Assembly: GCA_964564475.1 (NCBI GenBank)
Contig: CAZMBM010000018.1
Location: forward strand, 1 to 23,859
Direction: 5' to 3'
Source of the DNA: CG1-02-35-72 sp964564475
Lineage (GTDB): Bacteria > Bacteroidota > Bacteroidia > Flavobacteriales > Flavobacteriaceae
DNA: 23,859 nt
Part shown: positions 7,715 through 16,021 of the stretch, piece after piece
Layout: each line of letters begins with the position of its first letter
Numbering within the stretch: position 1 is the first letter of the stretch
The notes under the pieces: generated by a model
Databases searched by the model: none
What the model saw: only the letters and a program-made list of their open reading frames with translations
Told to the model about the DNA's origin: nothing
Program-made: the position numbers and the translations under genes

Positions 7715-8244
7715 TTAAAATCTATTAACTGATAACCCAAACTTTGATATTCGGTTAACACAGTTAAAGCCGAGAGTGCAAATTTAACAGGCTTACTTAC
7801 TTCCTCTCTTTTAATTTTGCGATGTATGGCAGATTGTCCACAGACAAAAATTTCTACACCTGCCTTTTTGAGTTCTTTAAGCAGGTCTAGACTTGGATTT
7901 TTTTTACGAAAACGCTCTTTGTAAGCGGCATTACTCAAGACATCTTTTGAAGCACTTCCATGCATGACTACCACAATTTTGAGATTCTTTAACGCGATAC
8001 CATTGGCTACATGCATATTTATGAATCTGGCAACGACATCGAGTAATGGATTTACGGCATTGATATCATTTGATGATTTTCTGATATCGAAAATAACTTG
8101 ATATTCTTTATTGGGATCGAGATTTTTATCGGGGTTTGCAATATTGTAAAATTGCCCGTAATTTTTTATAACAGTACCTTTTTGAAATTCTTGCGCATAG
8201 CTAAATACACTTATAAATGCGATGATAAGACTTAATTTTTTCAT
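7711..8244 (-). CDS. Exported DsrE-family protein
   Basis: This 177-residue protein has a signal peptide (MKKLSLIIAFISVFSYAQ) and then a small alpha/beta domain resembling DsrE/DsrF-type sulfur-relay proteins. Visible elements are strand YQVIFDIR, helix LLDVVARFINMHVANGI, strand LKIVVVMHGSA, and the strand VEIFVCGQSA with a single cysteine at C135, the position where DsrE proteins place the reactive cysteine. The export signal is unusual for a sulfur relay protein and puts the cysteine in the periplasm. It is last in a four-gene cluster; its ATG overlaps the esterase stop codon by 4 bases. Function is inferred from fold resemblance only. Confidence 0.78.
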   Translation of the reverse strand: MKKLSLIIAFISVFSYAQEFQKGTVIKNYGQFYNIANPDKNLDPNKEYQVIFDIRKSSNDINAVNPLLDVVARFINMHVANGIALKNLKIVVVMHGSASKDVLSNAAYKERFRKKNPSLDLLKELKKAGVEIFVCGQSAIHRKIKREEVSKPVKFALSALTVLTEYQSLGYQLIDFN

Positions 8245-8903
8245 TGTGTTTTGAGTTTAGTTAGTAACCATTGGTTTAAATCATTAAAATTTTGAGGTGT
8301 TACACCATGCCCGCCAGGGTAACTTTTAAAGATGTTTGAAATACCCAGTGTGTTTAAATATTTAGGTGCTTTTACCGCCCATTCAATGGGAATGACTTGG
8401 TCTTGGGAACCATGAGAGATAAAAAAGTCTAAATTTTTATAAAGCGAAACATCTTTTACATTAGAAATCAATTCTTCTTTAATATAACCACTTAAAGCCA
8501 CTACATTTTTTATTTTATCAGGATGTGATAAAGCTATGGCATAGCTCAAAATAGTGCCTTGACTAAATCCTAAAAGATTGATATTATTTTTGTCATAGGG
8601 CAAATCTGATTGTAAGTCATCTAAAAATTGTAGAATTTTTTCTTTAGCATTGAGTGCTTCGGGGACGTCAGAAAAATTACCATCAGTGGCACTAAAGTTT
8701 ATGGTGTACCAAGCATAACTTTGAAACCCCAAACTTAAAGGGGCACGAATACTCACAACAAGATATTCGTTTGGCAGGTAATCTGAAAACGAAAACAGGT
8801 CGGCTTCGTTACTGCCATAACCGTGAATAAGTAATAATAGCGGTGGTTTTTCTGAATTTTTTGTTTTGGGTAATCTGTGCAGATAGTTTAGAGATAAGCT
8901 CAT
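8241..8903 (-). CDS. Alpha/beta hydrolase, carboxylesterase/phospholipase type
   Basis: This 220-residue cytoplasmic protein resembles the short esterases of the COG0400 (YpfH/carboxylesterase 2) group. The oxyanion region LLLLIHGYGSNEADL is at about 22-36, the nucleophile elbow is GFSQG with S114, the acid is D168 (SHGSQDQVIP) and the histidine is H199 (PGGHGV), so the catalytic triad is complete and correctly spaced. The natural substrate is unknown; these enzymes often act on small acyl esters or lysophospholipids. Its start lies 1 base after the stop of the dihydroorotase-like gene and its stop overlaps the next start, so it is co-transcribed with both. Confidence 0.9.
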   Translation of the reverse strand: MSLSLNYLHRLPKTKNSEKPPLLLLIHGYGSNEADLFSFSDYLPNEYLVVSIRAPLSLGFQSYAWYTINFSATDGNFSDVPEALNAKEKILQFLDDLQSDLPYDKNNINLLGFSQGTILSYAIALSHPDKIKNVVALSGYIKEELISNVKDVSLYKNLDFFISHGSQDQVIPIEWAVKAPKYLNTLGISNIFKSYPGGHGVTPQNFNDLNQWLLTKLKTQ

Positions 8904-8904
8904 A

Positions 8905-10161
8905 TTAATTTAAAACAATTTTACTGTTGTTAATAACGCCATAAACCTGACCTTTTAATGTTTTATTTTTAAAAATAGCATTTTTTGATGTTGAAAGAAT
9001 TTTATCATCAGTAAAAATAAAAGAGCCTTCCGGATTAAACAATGTCAAATTGGCTGCAGTATTATCTGCAATAGGGCTAGAAGTAAGGCCAAAACATTGT
9101 TTGGGTTTATGTGTTAAGACGTTTATTAAAGTTTCTAACGCTATAACAGTATTTACTGCACCAAATAAACTTTCTAGGCCGATAGTACCATTTTTGGCAT
9201 GGGAAAATTCTAATTTTTTATTTTCGATATCTATGGGATTATGGTCTGACGTTATCATATCAATTGTACCATCTAATACGCCGTTTATAAGCGCTTTAAC
9301 ATCTTTTGACTCCCGTAAGGGTGGCGACACTTTAAAACGCGAATCAAATCCTTCTAATTCGGCATCGGTTAAGAGTAAATGATGTGCCGCAACGCTACAA
9401 GTTACTTTGAGCCCTTTTTTCTTGGCATTTTTTATGAGTTCTACGCTGCGTTTACACGAAATAGTAGGGATATGTAAACGTCCTCCCGTATAAGTTAAAA
9501 TTGTTAAATCGCGTTTTATTTGAATTATTTCGGCCATAGCCGGAATGCCTTTTAAACCATTTTTTGTACTGTAATTACCCTCGTGCATTTGCCCGTCAAG
9601 AGCCATGTTATTATCAAGTGGAAAGTCCATAATAATGGCATCAAAATTTTGGGAATATTGTAGTGCTAGTTTTAATAAATTAGCATTGACCATTCCTTTT
9701 GAATAGTCGTAAAAGGCAAGGGCGCCCGCTTGTTGCATATCGTACATTTCGGCCAATTCTTTACCTTCAGATTTTTGGGTTAAAGCCCCTATGGGATAGG
9801 TGTTTACAATATGGTTCTTTGCTTGCTCTTTTATAAAACTTATACCGGATTTAGAATCGATAATAGGTTGTGTGTTTGGGTTTACAGCCACAGATGTGAA
9901 TCCGCTTTTGGCGGCCACATTTAAGCCGTTATAAAGTGTTTCACGTTCTTCGTAGCCGGGTTCTCCAAAGCAAACGCTACTGTCAAACCAACCTTGCGAA
10001 ACGTGTAGATTATCAAGTCTAACTATTTTGTGTGGTTTAGGGGGGTCAATATTTTTAGCAATATTTTTAATACTATCATTTTCAATATAAATATCCATTT
10101 TTTTAAGATGATATTTACTTTGCTTATCAATTATTTTGGCTTGTTTTATAAGAATATTCAT
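8905..10161 (-). CDS. Dihydroorotase-like protein, metal site degenerate
   Basis: The 418-residue sequence aligns over its whole length with amidohydrolase-type dihydroorotases (PyrC, class I), the pyrimidine enzyme that interconverts carbamoyl aspartate and dihydroorotate. Yet key ligands are gone. The strand-1 motif that should read DxHxH is D60-S-S-V-C64, with the downstream GEPGYEERET intact. The motif expected as HIxHxST is H230-I-P-T233-I-S, so the second histidine is lost. Near the C-terminus SDHNP (D306, H307) keeps the catalytic aspartate. It is therefore probably not an active dihydroorotase and resembles PyrC-prime pseudo-enzymes, which in other bacteria support aspartate transcarbamoylase; that partner is not visible here. 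Its ATG overlaps the stop of the vWA gene by one base (TGATG). Automatic pipelines would call it pyrC. Confidence 0.85.
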   Translation of the reverse strand: MNILIKQAKIIDKQSKYHLKKMDIYIENDSIKNIAKNIDPPKPHKIVRLDNLHVSQGWFDSSVCFGEPGYEERETLYNGLNVAAKSGFTSVAVNPNTQPIIDSKSGISFIKEQAKNHIVNTYPIGALTQKSEGKELAEMYDMQQAGALAFYDYSKGMVNANLLKLALQYSQNFDAIIMDFPLDNNMALDGQMHEGNYSTKNGLKGIPAMAEIIQIKRDLTILTYTGGRLHIPTISCKRSVELIKNAKKKGLKVTCSVAAHHLLLTDAELEGFDSRFKVSPPLRESKDVKALINGVLDGTIDMITSDHNPIDIENKKLEFSHAKNGTIGLESLFGAVNTVIALETLINVLTHKPKQCFGLTSSPIADNTAANLTLFNPEGSFIFTDDKILSTSKNAIFKNKTLKGQVYGVINNSKIVLN

Positions 10162-12107
10162 CAGGTTAAATGTTTAAGAAGAAGGAGTTCTACTATTAAA
10201 AATAGTAAAGCCAAAGCGATACTAATTTTCCATAATTCAAAAATAGAGGTATTGTTTTTAAATGACATTATTGCCGAAGGTAAATCGTTAAAAAGCCGAC
10301 TGTTTTCAGAAAAGTTTAAATCCTTTTCTGAATAAAAATTAAGTTTACTTTCGGTTCGACTCGTATTAAAGGCCAAGTTTTGGATTTTTAAATGGCCGTT
10401 TGTTACTGTATAAAAACCGGATTTTGTAGGTAAATCATTGGTTTCTAAAATCACCCTGTTTTGTTTTATTTGCTGTTGAGGAATAAATGAAGACGCCCCA
10501 TCATTTAAGCGCAGTACTTCATCATTTTTAAGATGTGTATTTATACCTATTTTGTTGGTGCTGTGCAGACTGTAATAAAGCGGATTGGTCACAGTGCCTT
10601 GCAAGGCCATATTGTAAAAAATAGGGACTATTAAAGGAGAATTGACAAAAGTATTTGTTACAGCCTCTAAAGGTGAGGCCACAAAATAAATAGCACCATT
10701 TTTGTTTGGAATTTGACTTATAAAATCGGCTCCGTTATCTAATTTTAAAATACTCGAACTATTTTTAGCCTTGATATTGTAATAACTGTTTACACTCGGA
10801 TAATCAAAATTACGCACTTTTTTTTCAAAGACATTGTTTAGCAAGGGATGTGCGTAATTTATTTTGGTAATTTGGTGGTATTGCACCACCTTATTTATTT
10901 TTACAGGTGTATTTATTGCCGCAAAAAAACCTGTATAAGAATTTAAGTCACTGTTTTTATGTGGGATAATTATTAAGGTACCCCCGTTTTCTACAAAGCG
11001 TTTTAGGGTTGATTTTAATAACTGGGGAATAACTTCTACCGCATTTAAAATAACCAAGTGTTGGTTGTCTAGCTGTGTAAAATCTAAATTTTCTATTTTA
11101 CTTTGTTTAAAAGCAAAATCAGAACTGTTATACAACTTGGCAAGTGGTTTGTTTGGTGTGCCAATACTTAAAACTTTTATTATTTTGGGCTTGTTGGTTG
11201 TAAAATACAGGGTATTGTCAAACTTTAAAGATTGGTCTTCTAGGGTTATTTTTCCTTTAAAATTTGTGTTATTATCTATTGTAAAGTCAGTTTTAGAAGA
11301 TTTGTTTTTGCTGGTTTTTAATGTCGATTTAGCTATTAGCAAATTATTGTTAAACAGCGATAGCGAGATGCTTCTTGCATTGTAATTTGTATTGCTGACA
11401 AGCACTGTTAAGATTAGTTTTGTAGCACTTTTTGTTGTGATAAAAACACTGTCAATACTCACATTTACGGTATTTTTGTGATGTAATTTTACTAATGTAA
11501 GCGCTGTTTTAGGATTTATTTTTAAGTCTGAAGATACTTTTTCATCAATCTGAAAATCGGATATAATAAAAGTTTTTGTACGGTTTTTACTATTTCGCAC
11601 CAAATTAGTTATTTTAAAAAGAGTATTTTCTAAGTTAAAAGGTACGGCACTTAATTTTAATTTAGATATTTGAGATTTGAACTGTTCTAATGTTAGGTTT
11701 TTGAATTGTTGGTCGTTACTTAAAAGTGATATTTTAGATTGGGTATTAGGAAATTTAATTAAATCTTGGATGGCCGCACTAAACAAATTTAAATTTTTGT
11801 CTTTGGCTTGCATACTAAAAGAATTATCTAAAAAGATGATGATATCGGTTTTTTTGGTGACATCATTTTTACTGATATAAGGTTCGGCAAAGGCTAAAAC
11901 AAGAAAAGTAAATAGTAAAATTCTACTGAATAGGACAAGTAATTTTTTTAATTGAGAACTTTTTCTATTCTTTAAAATAATGTTTTTTAAGAACTTAACA
12001 TTTGTAAAACGTGTTTTAGTATATTTTTGTAATTGAAAAAAATGAACAATTATCGGCAGGATTATTAACAATAAAGCGACTAAAACTAAAGGATGCTTAA
12101 AATGCAT
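10161..12107 (-). CDS. BatA-like membrane protein with vWA domain
   Basis: This 648-residue protein begins with a BatA/aerotolerance N-terminal domain: a membrane helix at about 6-24 (PLVLVALLLIILPIIVHFF), a basic linker with RFTNVKFL, and a second helix at about 58-76 ending AFAEPY. A von Willebrand type A domain follows; its metal-ion-dependent adhesion motif DxSxS is D94-N-S-F-S98. The middle region (about 320-400) resembles the type 1 glutamine amidotransferase-like fold often seen in this family (VILNAVEVIP, then FVENGGTLIIIPH). A last hydrophobic helix near 627-643 anchors the C-terminus. The large central part is expected in the periplasm. It is the first gene of the cluster with the dihydroorotase-like, esterase and DsrE-like genes and has its own promoter. 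Function in Bacteroidota is not established; the name is by domain. Confidence 0.88.
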   Translation of the reverse strand: MHFKHPLVLVALLLIILPIIVHFFQLQKYTKTRFTNVKFLKNIILKNRKSSQLKKLLVLFSRILLFTFLVLAFAEPYISKNDVTKKTDIIIFLDNSFSMQAKDKNLNLFSAAIQDLIKFPNTQSKISLLSNDQQFKNLTLEQFKSQISKLKLSAVPFNLENTLFKITNLVRNSKNRTKTFIISDFQIDEKVSSDLKINPKTALTLVKLHHKNTVNVSIDSVFITTKSATKLILTVLVSNTNYNARSISLSLFNNNLLIAKSTLKTSKNKSSKTDFTIDNNTNFKGKITLEDQSLKFDNTLYFTTNKPKIIKVLSIGTPNKPLAKLYNSSDFAFKQSKIENLDFTQLDNQHLVILNAVEVIPQLLKSTLKRFVENGGTLIIIPHKNSDLNSYTGFFAAINTPVKINKVVQYHQITKINYAHPLLNNVFEKKVRNFDYPSVNSYYNIKAKNSSSILKLDNGADFISQIPNKNGAIYFVASPLEAVTNTFVNSPLIVPIFYNMALQGTVTNPLYYSLHSTNKIGINTHLKNDEVLRLNDGASSFIPQQQIKQNRVILETNDLPTKSGFYTVTNGHLKIQNLAFNTSRTESKLNFYSEKDLNFSENSRLFNDLPSAIMSFKNNTSIFELWKISIALALLFLIVELLLLKHLT

Positions 12108-12123
12108 TGTTCAAAAGATTTGT

Positions 12124-12153
12124 CAAAAATACTAAAAACGTAGAGATTCACAA
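12124..12153 (-). promoter_or_regulatory. Housekeeping-type promoter of the vWA/dihydroorotase-like operon
   Basis: Read on the minus strand, TTG (12153-12151) is followed after exactly 19 bases by TATTTTTG (12131-12124), a full match to the Bacteroidota -33/-7 consensus TTG-N19-TAnnTTTG. It lies 17 bases before the ATG of the vWA gene, giving a short leader. It implies that this operon is transcribed independently of lon. Confidence 0.65.
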
Positions 12154-12216
12154 TTAAAAATTGAAGAAACAAATTTAAATATTTTTAGAGTTTGCTAATC
12201 TAAAGACAATGGTATT

Positions 12217-14655
12217 TTATTTAACTACCTGTTTTGTTAGTGCAATATCAATAACCTCGTCCATTTGTCTGACAAAATGGAATGTTAAGCCTTTTAAGTA
12301 TTTTGGATTAATATCGTCAATATCCATTTTATTGTCTTCCGATAAAACAATTTCTTTAATGTTGGCACGTTTGGCAGCCAAAATTTTCTCTTTAATACCT
12401 CCAACCGGCAATACCTTGCCGCGCAATGTTATTTCGCCGGTCATAGCCAGTTTGGCTTTGACTTTTCGTTTGGTATAGGCAGATATTAAACTGGTTAGCA
12501 TAGTGATTCCGGCACTGGGGCCGTCTTTTGGTGTGGCCCCTTCGGGAACGTGAATATGAACATTTTTTGTTTCTAAAGTCTCAATAGAAATACCAAAATC
12601 GTCGGCATGTGCTTTGATGTATTCTAAAGCTATGGTGGCCGATTCTTTCATAACTTTTCCCAAATTACCTGTAATAGACAGGTTTCCTTTTCCTTTTGAT
12701 AAAATAGATTCTATAAATAAAATATCACCGCCAACACTCGTCCAAGCCAGTCCGGTAACCACACCGGGCACTTGATTGTTTTCGTATTTATCACGTTCTA
12801 AATGCGAAGGACCTAATATTTTTTCGATAGTCTCTACAGAAACTTTTGTGTCGTATTCTTGATCCATAGCGATGCTTTTGGCAGCATATCTTATGACTTT
12901 TGCAATCATTTTTTCTAAACCGCGCACACCCGATTCTCTCGTATAGGCTTCTATAATTTTTTCGAGTTGTTTTTTACCAAACTGAATGTCTTTTTTAGAC
13001 ATGCCATGGGCTTTTAATTGTTTGGGAACGAGGTGTCTTTTGGCAATTTGAACTTTTTCTTCAAGGGTGTATCCGGATACGTTTATCAATTCCATGCGGT
13101 CTTTTAAAGCCCATGGAATGCTTGATAAATTGTTAGCTGTGGCTATGAATAAAACATTAGATAAATCGTATCCCATTTCTAAGAAATTATCGTAAAATTC
13201 GGTGTTTTGTTCGGGGTCTAAAACCTCTAACATGGCCGAAGAGGGGTCGCCGTTATGACTTGATACCAATTTATCAATTTCGTCAAGAACAAAAACGGGG
13301 TTTGAAGCGCCTGCTTTTTTAATGTTTTGAATTATACGTCCGGGCATAGCACCGATATAGGTTTTTCTGTGACCGCGAATTTCTGCTTCGTCGCGTAAAC
13401 CACCCAACGACATACGTACGTATTTGCGCCCGATAGATTCGGCTATAGATTTACCTAAGGATGTTTTTCCCACACCCGGAGGACCGTATAAACATATGAT
13501 AGGCGATTTCATGTCGCCTTTTAGTTTAAGAACGGCCAAATACTCAATTATACGTTCTTTAACTTTTTCAAGACCAAAATGGTCGCGATCTAAAATGCGT
13601 TGGGCACGTTTAAGGTCGAATTTATCTTTGGTGTATTCTTGCCATGGCAGTTCTAATAACAAGTCTAAATAATTGCGTTGGATACCGTAATCGGCCACTT
13701 GTGGATTCATGCGTTGTAACCTGCTCAATTCTTTATCAAAGGTTTCGGCCACTTCTTTTGGCCATTTTTTACTCTTTGATTTGGCACGCATGTCTTCAAT
13801 TTCTTCGTCATAAGACACACCACCTAATTCTTCTTGTATGGTTTTTAGTTGCTGATGCAGATAGTATTCGCGCTGTTGTTGATCCATATCTTCTCTCACT
13901 TTAGATTGGATATTGTTGCGAATTTCGAGCTTTTGCAGCTCTTTGTCCATCTTTTTGAGCATTAGTAAGGCGCGTTCTTTTAAATTGCTTATTTTTAAAA
14001 GCTCTTGTTTTTCTGCCACACCTAAGTTCATATTTGACGATATGAAATTGATTAAAAAAGCATTACTATGAATGTTTTTAATAGCAAATGACGCCTCTGA
14101 CGGTAGGTTGGGGTTTTCTTTTATAATGCGCAAAGCCAAATCTTTAATAGAATCGACTATGGCACTAAATTCAGAATCATTTAAAGCGGGTCTTTCTTCT
14201 TTAAACTCTCTAACACTGGCTTTTATATAGGGGTCTTCTTGTAAAATGTCGCCCAATTCAAATCGTTTTTTTCCTTGAATAACAACCATAGTATTGCCGT
14301 CGGGCATTTTAAGTACTTTTAAAATGCGGGCAACGGTGCCAATTCTGTGTAAATCGTTTAAATTAGGGTTCTCTATGTTCTCATTTTTTTGAGCGACAAC
14401 GCCAATGGTTTTATTGCCATTATTAGCGTCTTTAATAAGTTTTATAGATTTATCACGACCGGCAGTGATGGGTACAACTACACCGGGAAATAAAACAGTA
14501 TTGCGTATGGGTAAAATGGGGAGTACCTCAGGAACATCCTCTTTATTTATCTCTTCTTCATCTTCGGGCGTCATTAAAGGTATTAATTCGGCATCTTCAT
14601 CTAAGGCTTGTTGTAGTGACAAACTGTCAATATTTAAAAATTTGGGGTTGCTCAT
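12217..14655 (-). CDS. lon: ATP-dependent protease La (Lon)
   Basis: Lon is the ATP-dependent cytosolic protease that removes damaged and regulatory proteins. The 812-residue protein has the complete LonA layout: an acidic N-terminal extension, the substrate-binding LAN domain (about 40-245, beginning VLPILPIRNTVLFPGVVVPI), a helical region (EDMDQQQREYYLHQQLKTIQEELG), the AAA+ module with Walker A GPPGVGKT at 391-398 and Walker B FVLDEIDK, and the protease domain. The catalytic dyad is Ser714 (DGPSAG) and Lys757 (GGIKEK), 43 residues apart as in E. coli. The ATG at 14655 is preceded by a good -7 element. Nothing is missing. It is probably monocistronic, since the next gene has its own promoter. 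Confidence 0.97.
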   Translation of the reverse strand: MSNPKFLNIDSLSLQQALDEDAELIPLMTPEDEEEINKEDVPEVLPILPIRNTVLFPGVVVPITAGRDKSIKLIKDANNGNKTIGVVAQKNENIENPNLNDLHRIGTVARILKVLKMPDGNTMVVIQGKKRFELGDILQEDPYIKASVREFKEERPALNDSEFSAIVDSIKDLALRIIKENPNLPSEASFAIKNIHSNAFLINFISSNMNLGVAEKQELLKISNLKERALLMLKKMDKELQKLEIRNNIQSKVREDMDQQQREYYLHQQLKTIQEELGGVSYDEEIEDMRAKSKSKKWPKEVAETFDKELSRLQRMNPQVADYGIQRNYLDLLLELPWQEYTKDKFDLKRAQRILDRDHFGLEKVKERIIEYLAVLKLKGDMKSPIICLYGPPGVGKTSLGKSIAESIGRKYVRMSLGGLRDEAEIRGHRKTYIGAMPGRIIQNIKKAGASNPVFVLDEIDKLVSSHNGDPSSAMLEVLDPEQNTEFYDNFLEMGYDLSNVLFIATANNLSSIPWALKDRMELINVSGYTLEEKVQIAKRHLVPKQLKAHGMSKKDIQFGKKQLEKIIEAYTRESGVRGLEKMIAKVIRYAAKSIAMDQEYDTKVSVETIEKILGPSHLERDKYENNQVPGVVTGLAWTSVGGDILFIESILSKGKGNLSITGNLGKVMKESATIALEYIKAHADDFGISIETLETKNVHIHVPEGATPKDGPSAGITMLTSLISAYTKRKVKAKLAMTGEITLRGKVLPVGGIKEKILAAKRANIKEIVLSEDNKMDIDDINPKYLKGLTFHFVRQMDEVIDIALTKQVVK

Positions 14656-14684
14656 AGTTTCTTTACGTCATTTTGACATTAATA

Positions 14685-14692
14685 CAAATATA
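14685..14692 (-). promoter_or_regulatory. Probable -7 element of the lon promoter
   Basis: Minus-strand TATATTTG (14692-14685) matches TAnnTTTG and ends 29 bases before the lon ATG. The expected -33 TTG, 19 bases upstream, reads TTA here, so the promoter is good only at its -7 half. Confidence 0.45.
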
Positions 14693-14879
14693 ATCTTTAT
14701 ATTAGATGTGTTAATTAATTTTACAACAGAAACATTATCAATAAGTTATAATTATTTAAAGTATGTGTTGTAACCCTATATTCCAATTCTTATGCCATAC
14801 TTTTTATAAAGCGCATTTATTTAAAGGGGCTTTATGTAAAAAGAGTTAGACCAATTCTTTTAAAATAAATATTTAAAAG

Positions 14880-14910
14880 TGTAACAATTTAATTTTAACA
14901 ATGTCTTTTA
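14880..14910 (+). promoter_or_regulatory. Candidate ECF-type promoter of the first sigma operon
   Basis: TGTAACA (14880-14886), a 16-base spacer, then GTCTTTTA (14903-14910), 15 bases before the TTG start of the ECF sigma gene. The AAC of the upstream box, the GTC of the downstream box and the 16-17 base spacing are those of ECF-dependent promoters, suggesting autoregulation. The same pattern recurs at 17931 and 21128. Confidence 0.5.
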
Positions 14911-14925
14911 TTTAGAAACGATTTT

Positions 14926-15504
14926 TTGCAAGTTAAAAATTTAAATATTGATCAATTAATCAAACGCTGTAAAAAGGCGGATAAAAGTGCTCAATTTGAA
15001 CTCTATAAACGCTATTATAAAACAATGTATAATACAGCCTATAGGATTTTAAACAACAGCTTTGAAGCTGAAGATATAATGCAAGAGTCGTTTCTAATTG
15101 CTTATACAAAATTGGGCACTTTTAAAGCCGAAAATAGAGAAGGGGAGAATGAGGCAACTTTTGGTGCCTGGCTCAAACGAATAGTCATCAACAAGAGTTT
15201 AACACAATTAAAAAAGTTGGACAAATTTAATTTTAGTTCCCTTGAGCGTATAGAAAATGAGATAATTAAAGAAAATGAAATTGACGATTATAGTGCGCTA
15301 AAAGCACAAACTATAATAAATAAAATCAGCAAGTTAAAGAGAAATTACAGCTTGGTATTGAATCTTCATTTTATTGAAGGTTTTGATTATCGCGAAATAG
15401 CTGAGATTATGAATATTAGTTATGAAAATGTGCGTGTGTTAATGTCGCGAGCCAAAAACAAATTAAAACAAAAAATAGATTCTAGTTATGAAAATATCTC
15501 TTGA
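14926..15504 (+). CDS. RNA polymerase sigma factor, ECF (sigma-70 family)
   Basis: This 192-residue protein directs RNA polymerase to a dedicated promoter set. Region 2 is at about 20-70 (FELYKRYYKTMYNTAYRIL, then EAEDIMQESFLIAYTKLGTF, the DxxQ/E-type core-binding and -10 segment). A KxEN-rich linker follows and region 4 is at about 135-185 (LVLNLHFIEGFDYREIAEIM, then SYENVRVLMSRAKNKLKQ), a helix-turn-helix for the -35 box. The start is TTG at 14926; there is no ATG before region 2 and a TAG stop lies just upstream in another frame. Its 3' end overlaps the next gene by 17 bases, as expected for a sigma/anti-sigma pair. A possible autoregulatory promoter precedes it. Confidence 0.93.
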   Translation: MQVKNLNIDQLIKRCKKADKSAQFELYKRYYKTMYNTAYRILNNSFEAEDIMQESFLIAYTKLGTFKAENREGENEATFGAWLKRIVINKSLTQLKKLDKFNFSSLERIENEIIKENEIDDYSALKAQTIINKISKLKRNYSLVLNLHFIEGFDYREIAEIMNISYENVRVLMSRAKNKLKQKIDSSYENIS

Positions 15505-16021
15505 AAATAAACTTAGAGAATTAGAAGGACAATACGACCTTAAAGAACCCGACTTGGGGCATTTTGACAGGTTTGAGGCACGCCTCAAAAATAATGATAA
15601 AAAGCGTTTTAACCTTTGGAAACCATTGGCCATAGCCGCCAGTTTACTATTACTTGTAAGTTTTTCTTGGCCGTATTTAAGTACCACTGAAACACTAGAT
15701 TTAAAGGATGTATCACCTCAAATGGAAGATACACAATCTTATTTTGTGTCGGTAATAGACCAAGAATTAAAAAAAATAGGCAAATTAAAAACAGCCGAAA
15801 ACAAAAAAGTCATTACGGATGCTTTGGCGCAGATAAAAATATTAGAAGGTGATTATAAAAAGTTAACAGTTCAACTCAAAGTGAGCAATGAAGACAAACG
15901 CGTAATATTTGCCATGATAGATAATTATCAAAAACGTATCGAAATCTTGAAATTGGTTTTAAAACAACTTAATACTATAAAACAATCTAAATACAACACA
16001 CATGAAAACACACTTATTTAA
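15488..16021 (+). CDS. Putative membrane anti-sigma factor
   Basis: This 177-residue protein has one membrane helix at about 47-65 (LAIAASLLLLVSFSWPYL). The N-terminal 45 residues are therefore cytoplasmic and contain the FDRFEARL segment, which is also seen in shortened form in the paralogous gene at 21732. The C-terminal part is periplasmic, charged and strongly helical, with heptad-like leucines (KKVITDALAQIKILEGDYKK). Position after an ECF sigma gene with a 17-base overlap, and the single-spanning topology, support an anti-sigma role; no named anti-sigma domain is recognisable from sequence alone. Its end overlaps the next gene by 20 bases, making translational coupling along the operon likely. 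Confidence 0.75.
   Translation: MKISLENKLRELEGQYDLKEPDLGHFDRFEARLKNNDKKRFNLWKPLAIAASLLLLVSFSWPYLSTTETLDLKDVSPQMEDTQSYFVSVIDQELKKIGKLKTAENKKVITDALAQIKILEGDYKKLTVQLKVSNEDKRVIFAMIDNYQKRIEILKLVLKQLNTIKQSKYNTHENTLI

Noticed and set aside
14405..14773. Plus-strand 122-residue frame over the lon start
   Set aside because: It is antisense to the Lon N-terminal domain and crosses the lon promoter; composition is not protein-like in its second half.
14806..14835. Inverted repeat ATAAAGC / GCTTTAT between lon and the first sigma gene
   Set aside because: Only 7 bp with a 16-base loop in A+T-rich DNA; no U tract or gene end fits a terminator, and there is no second copy to support an operator.
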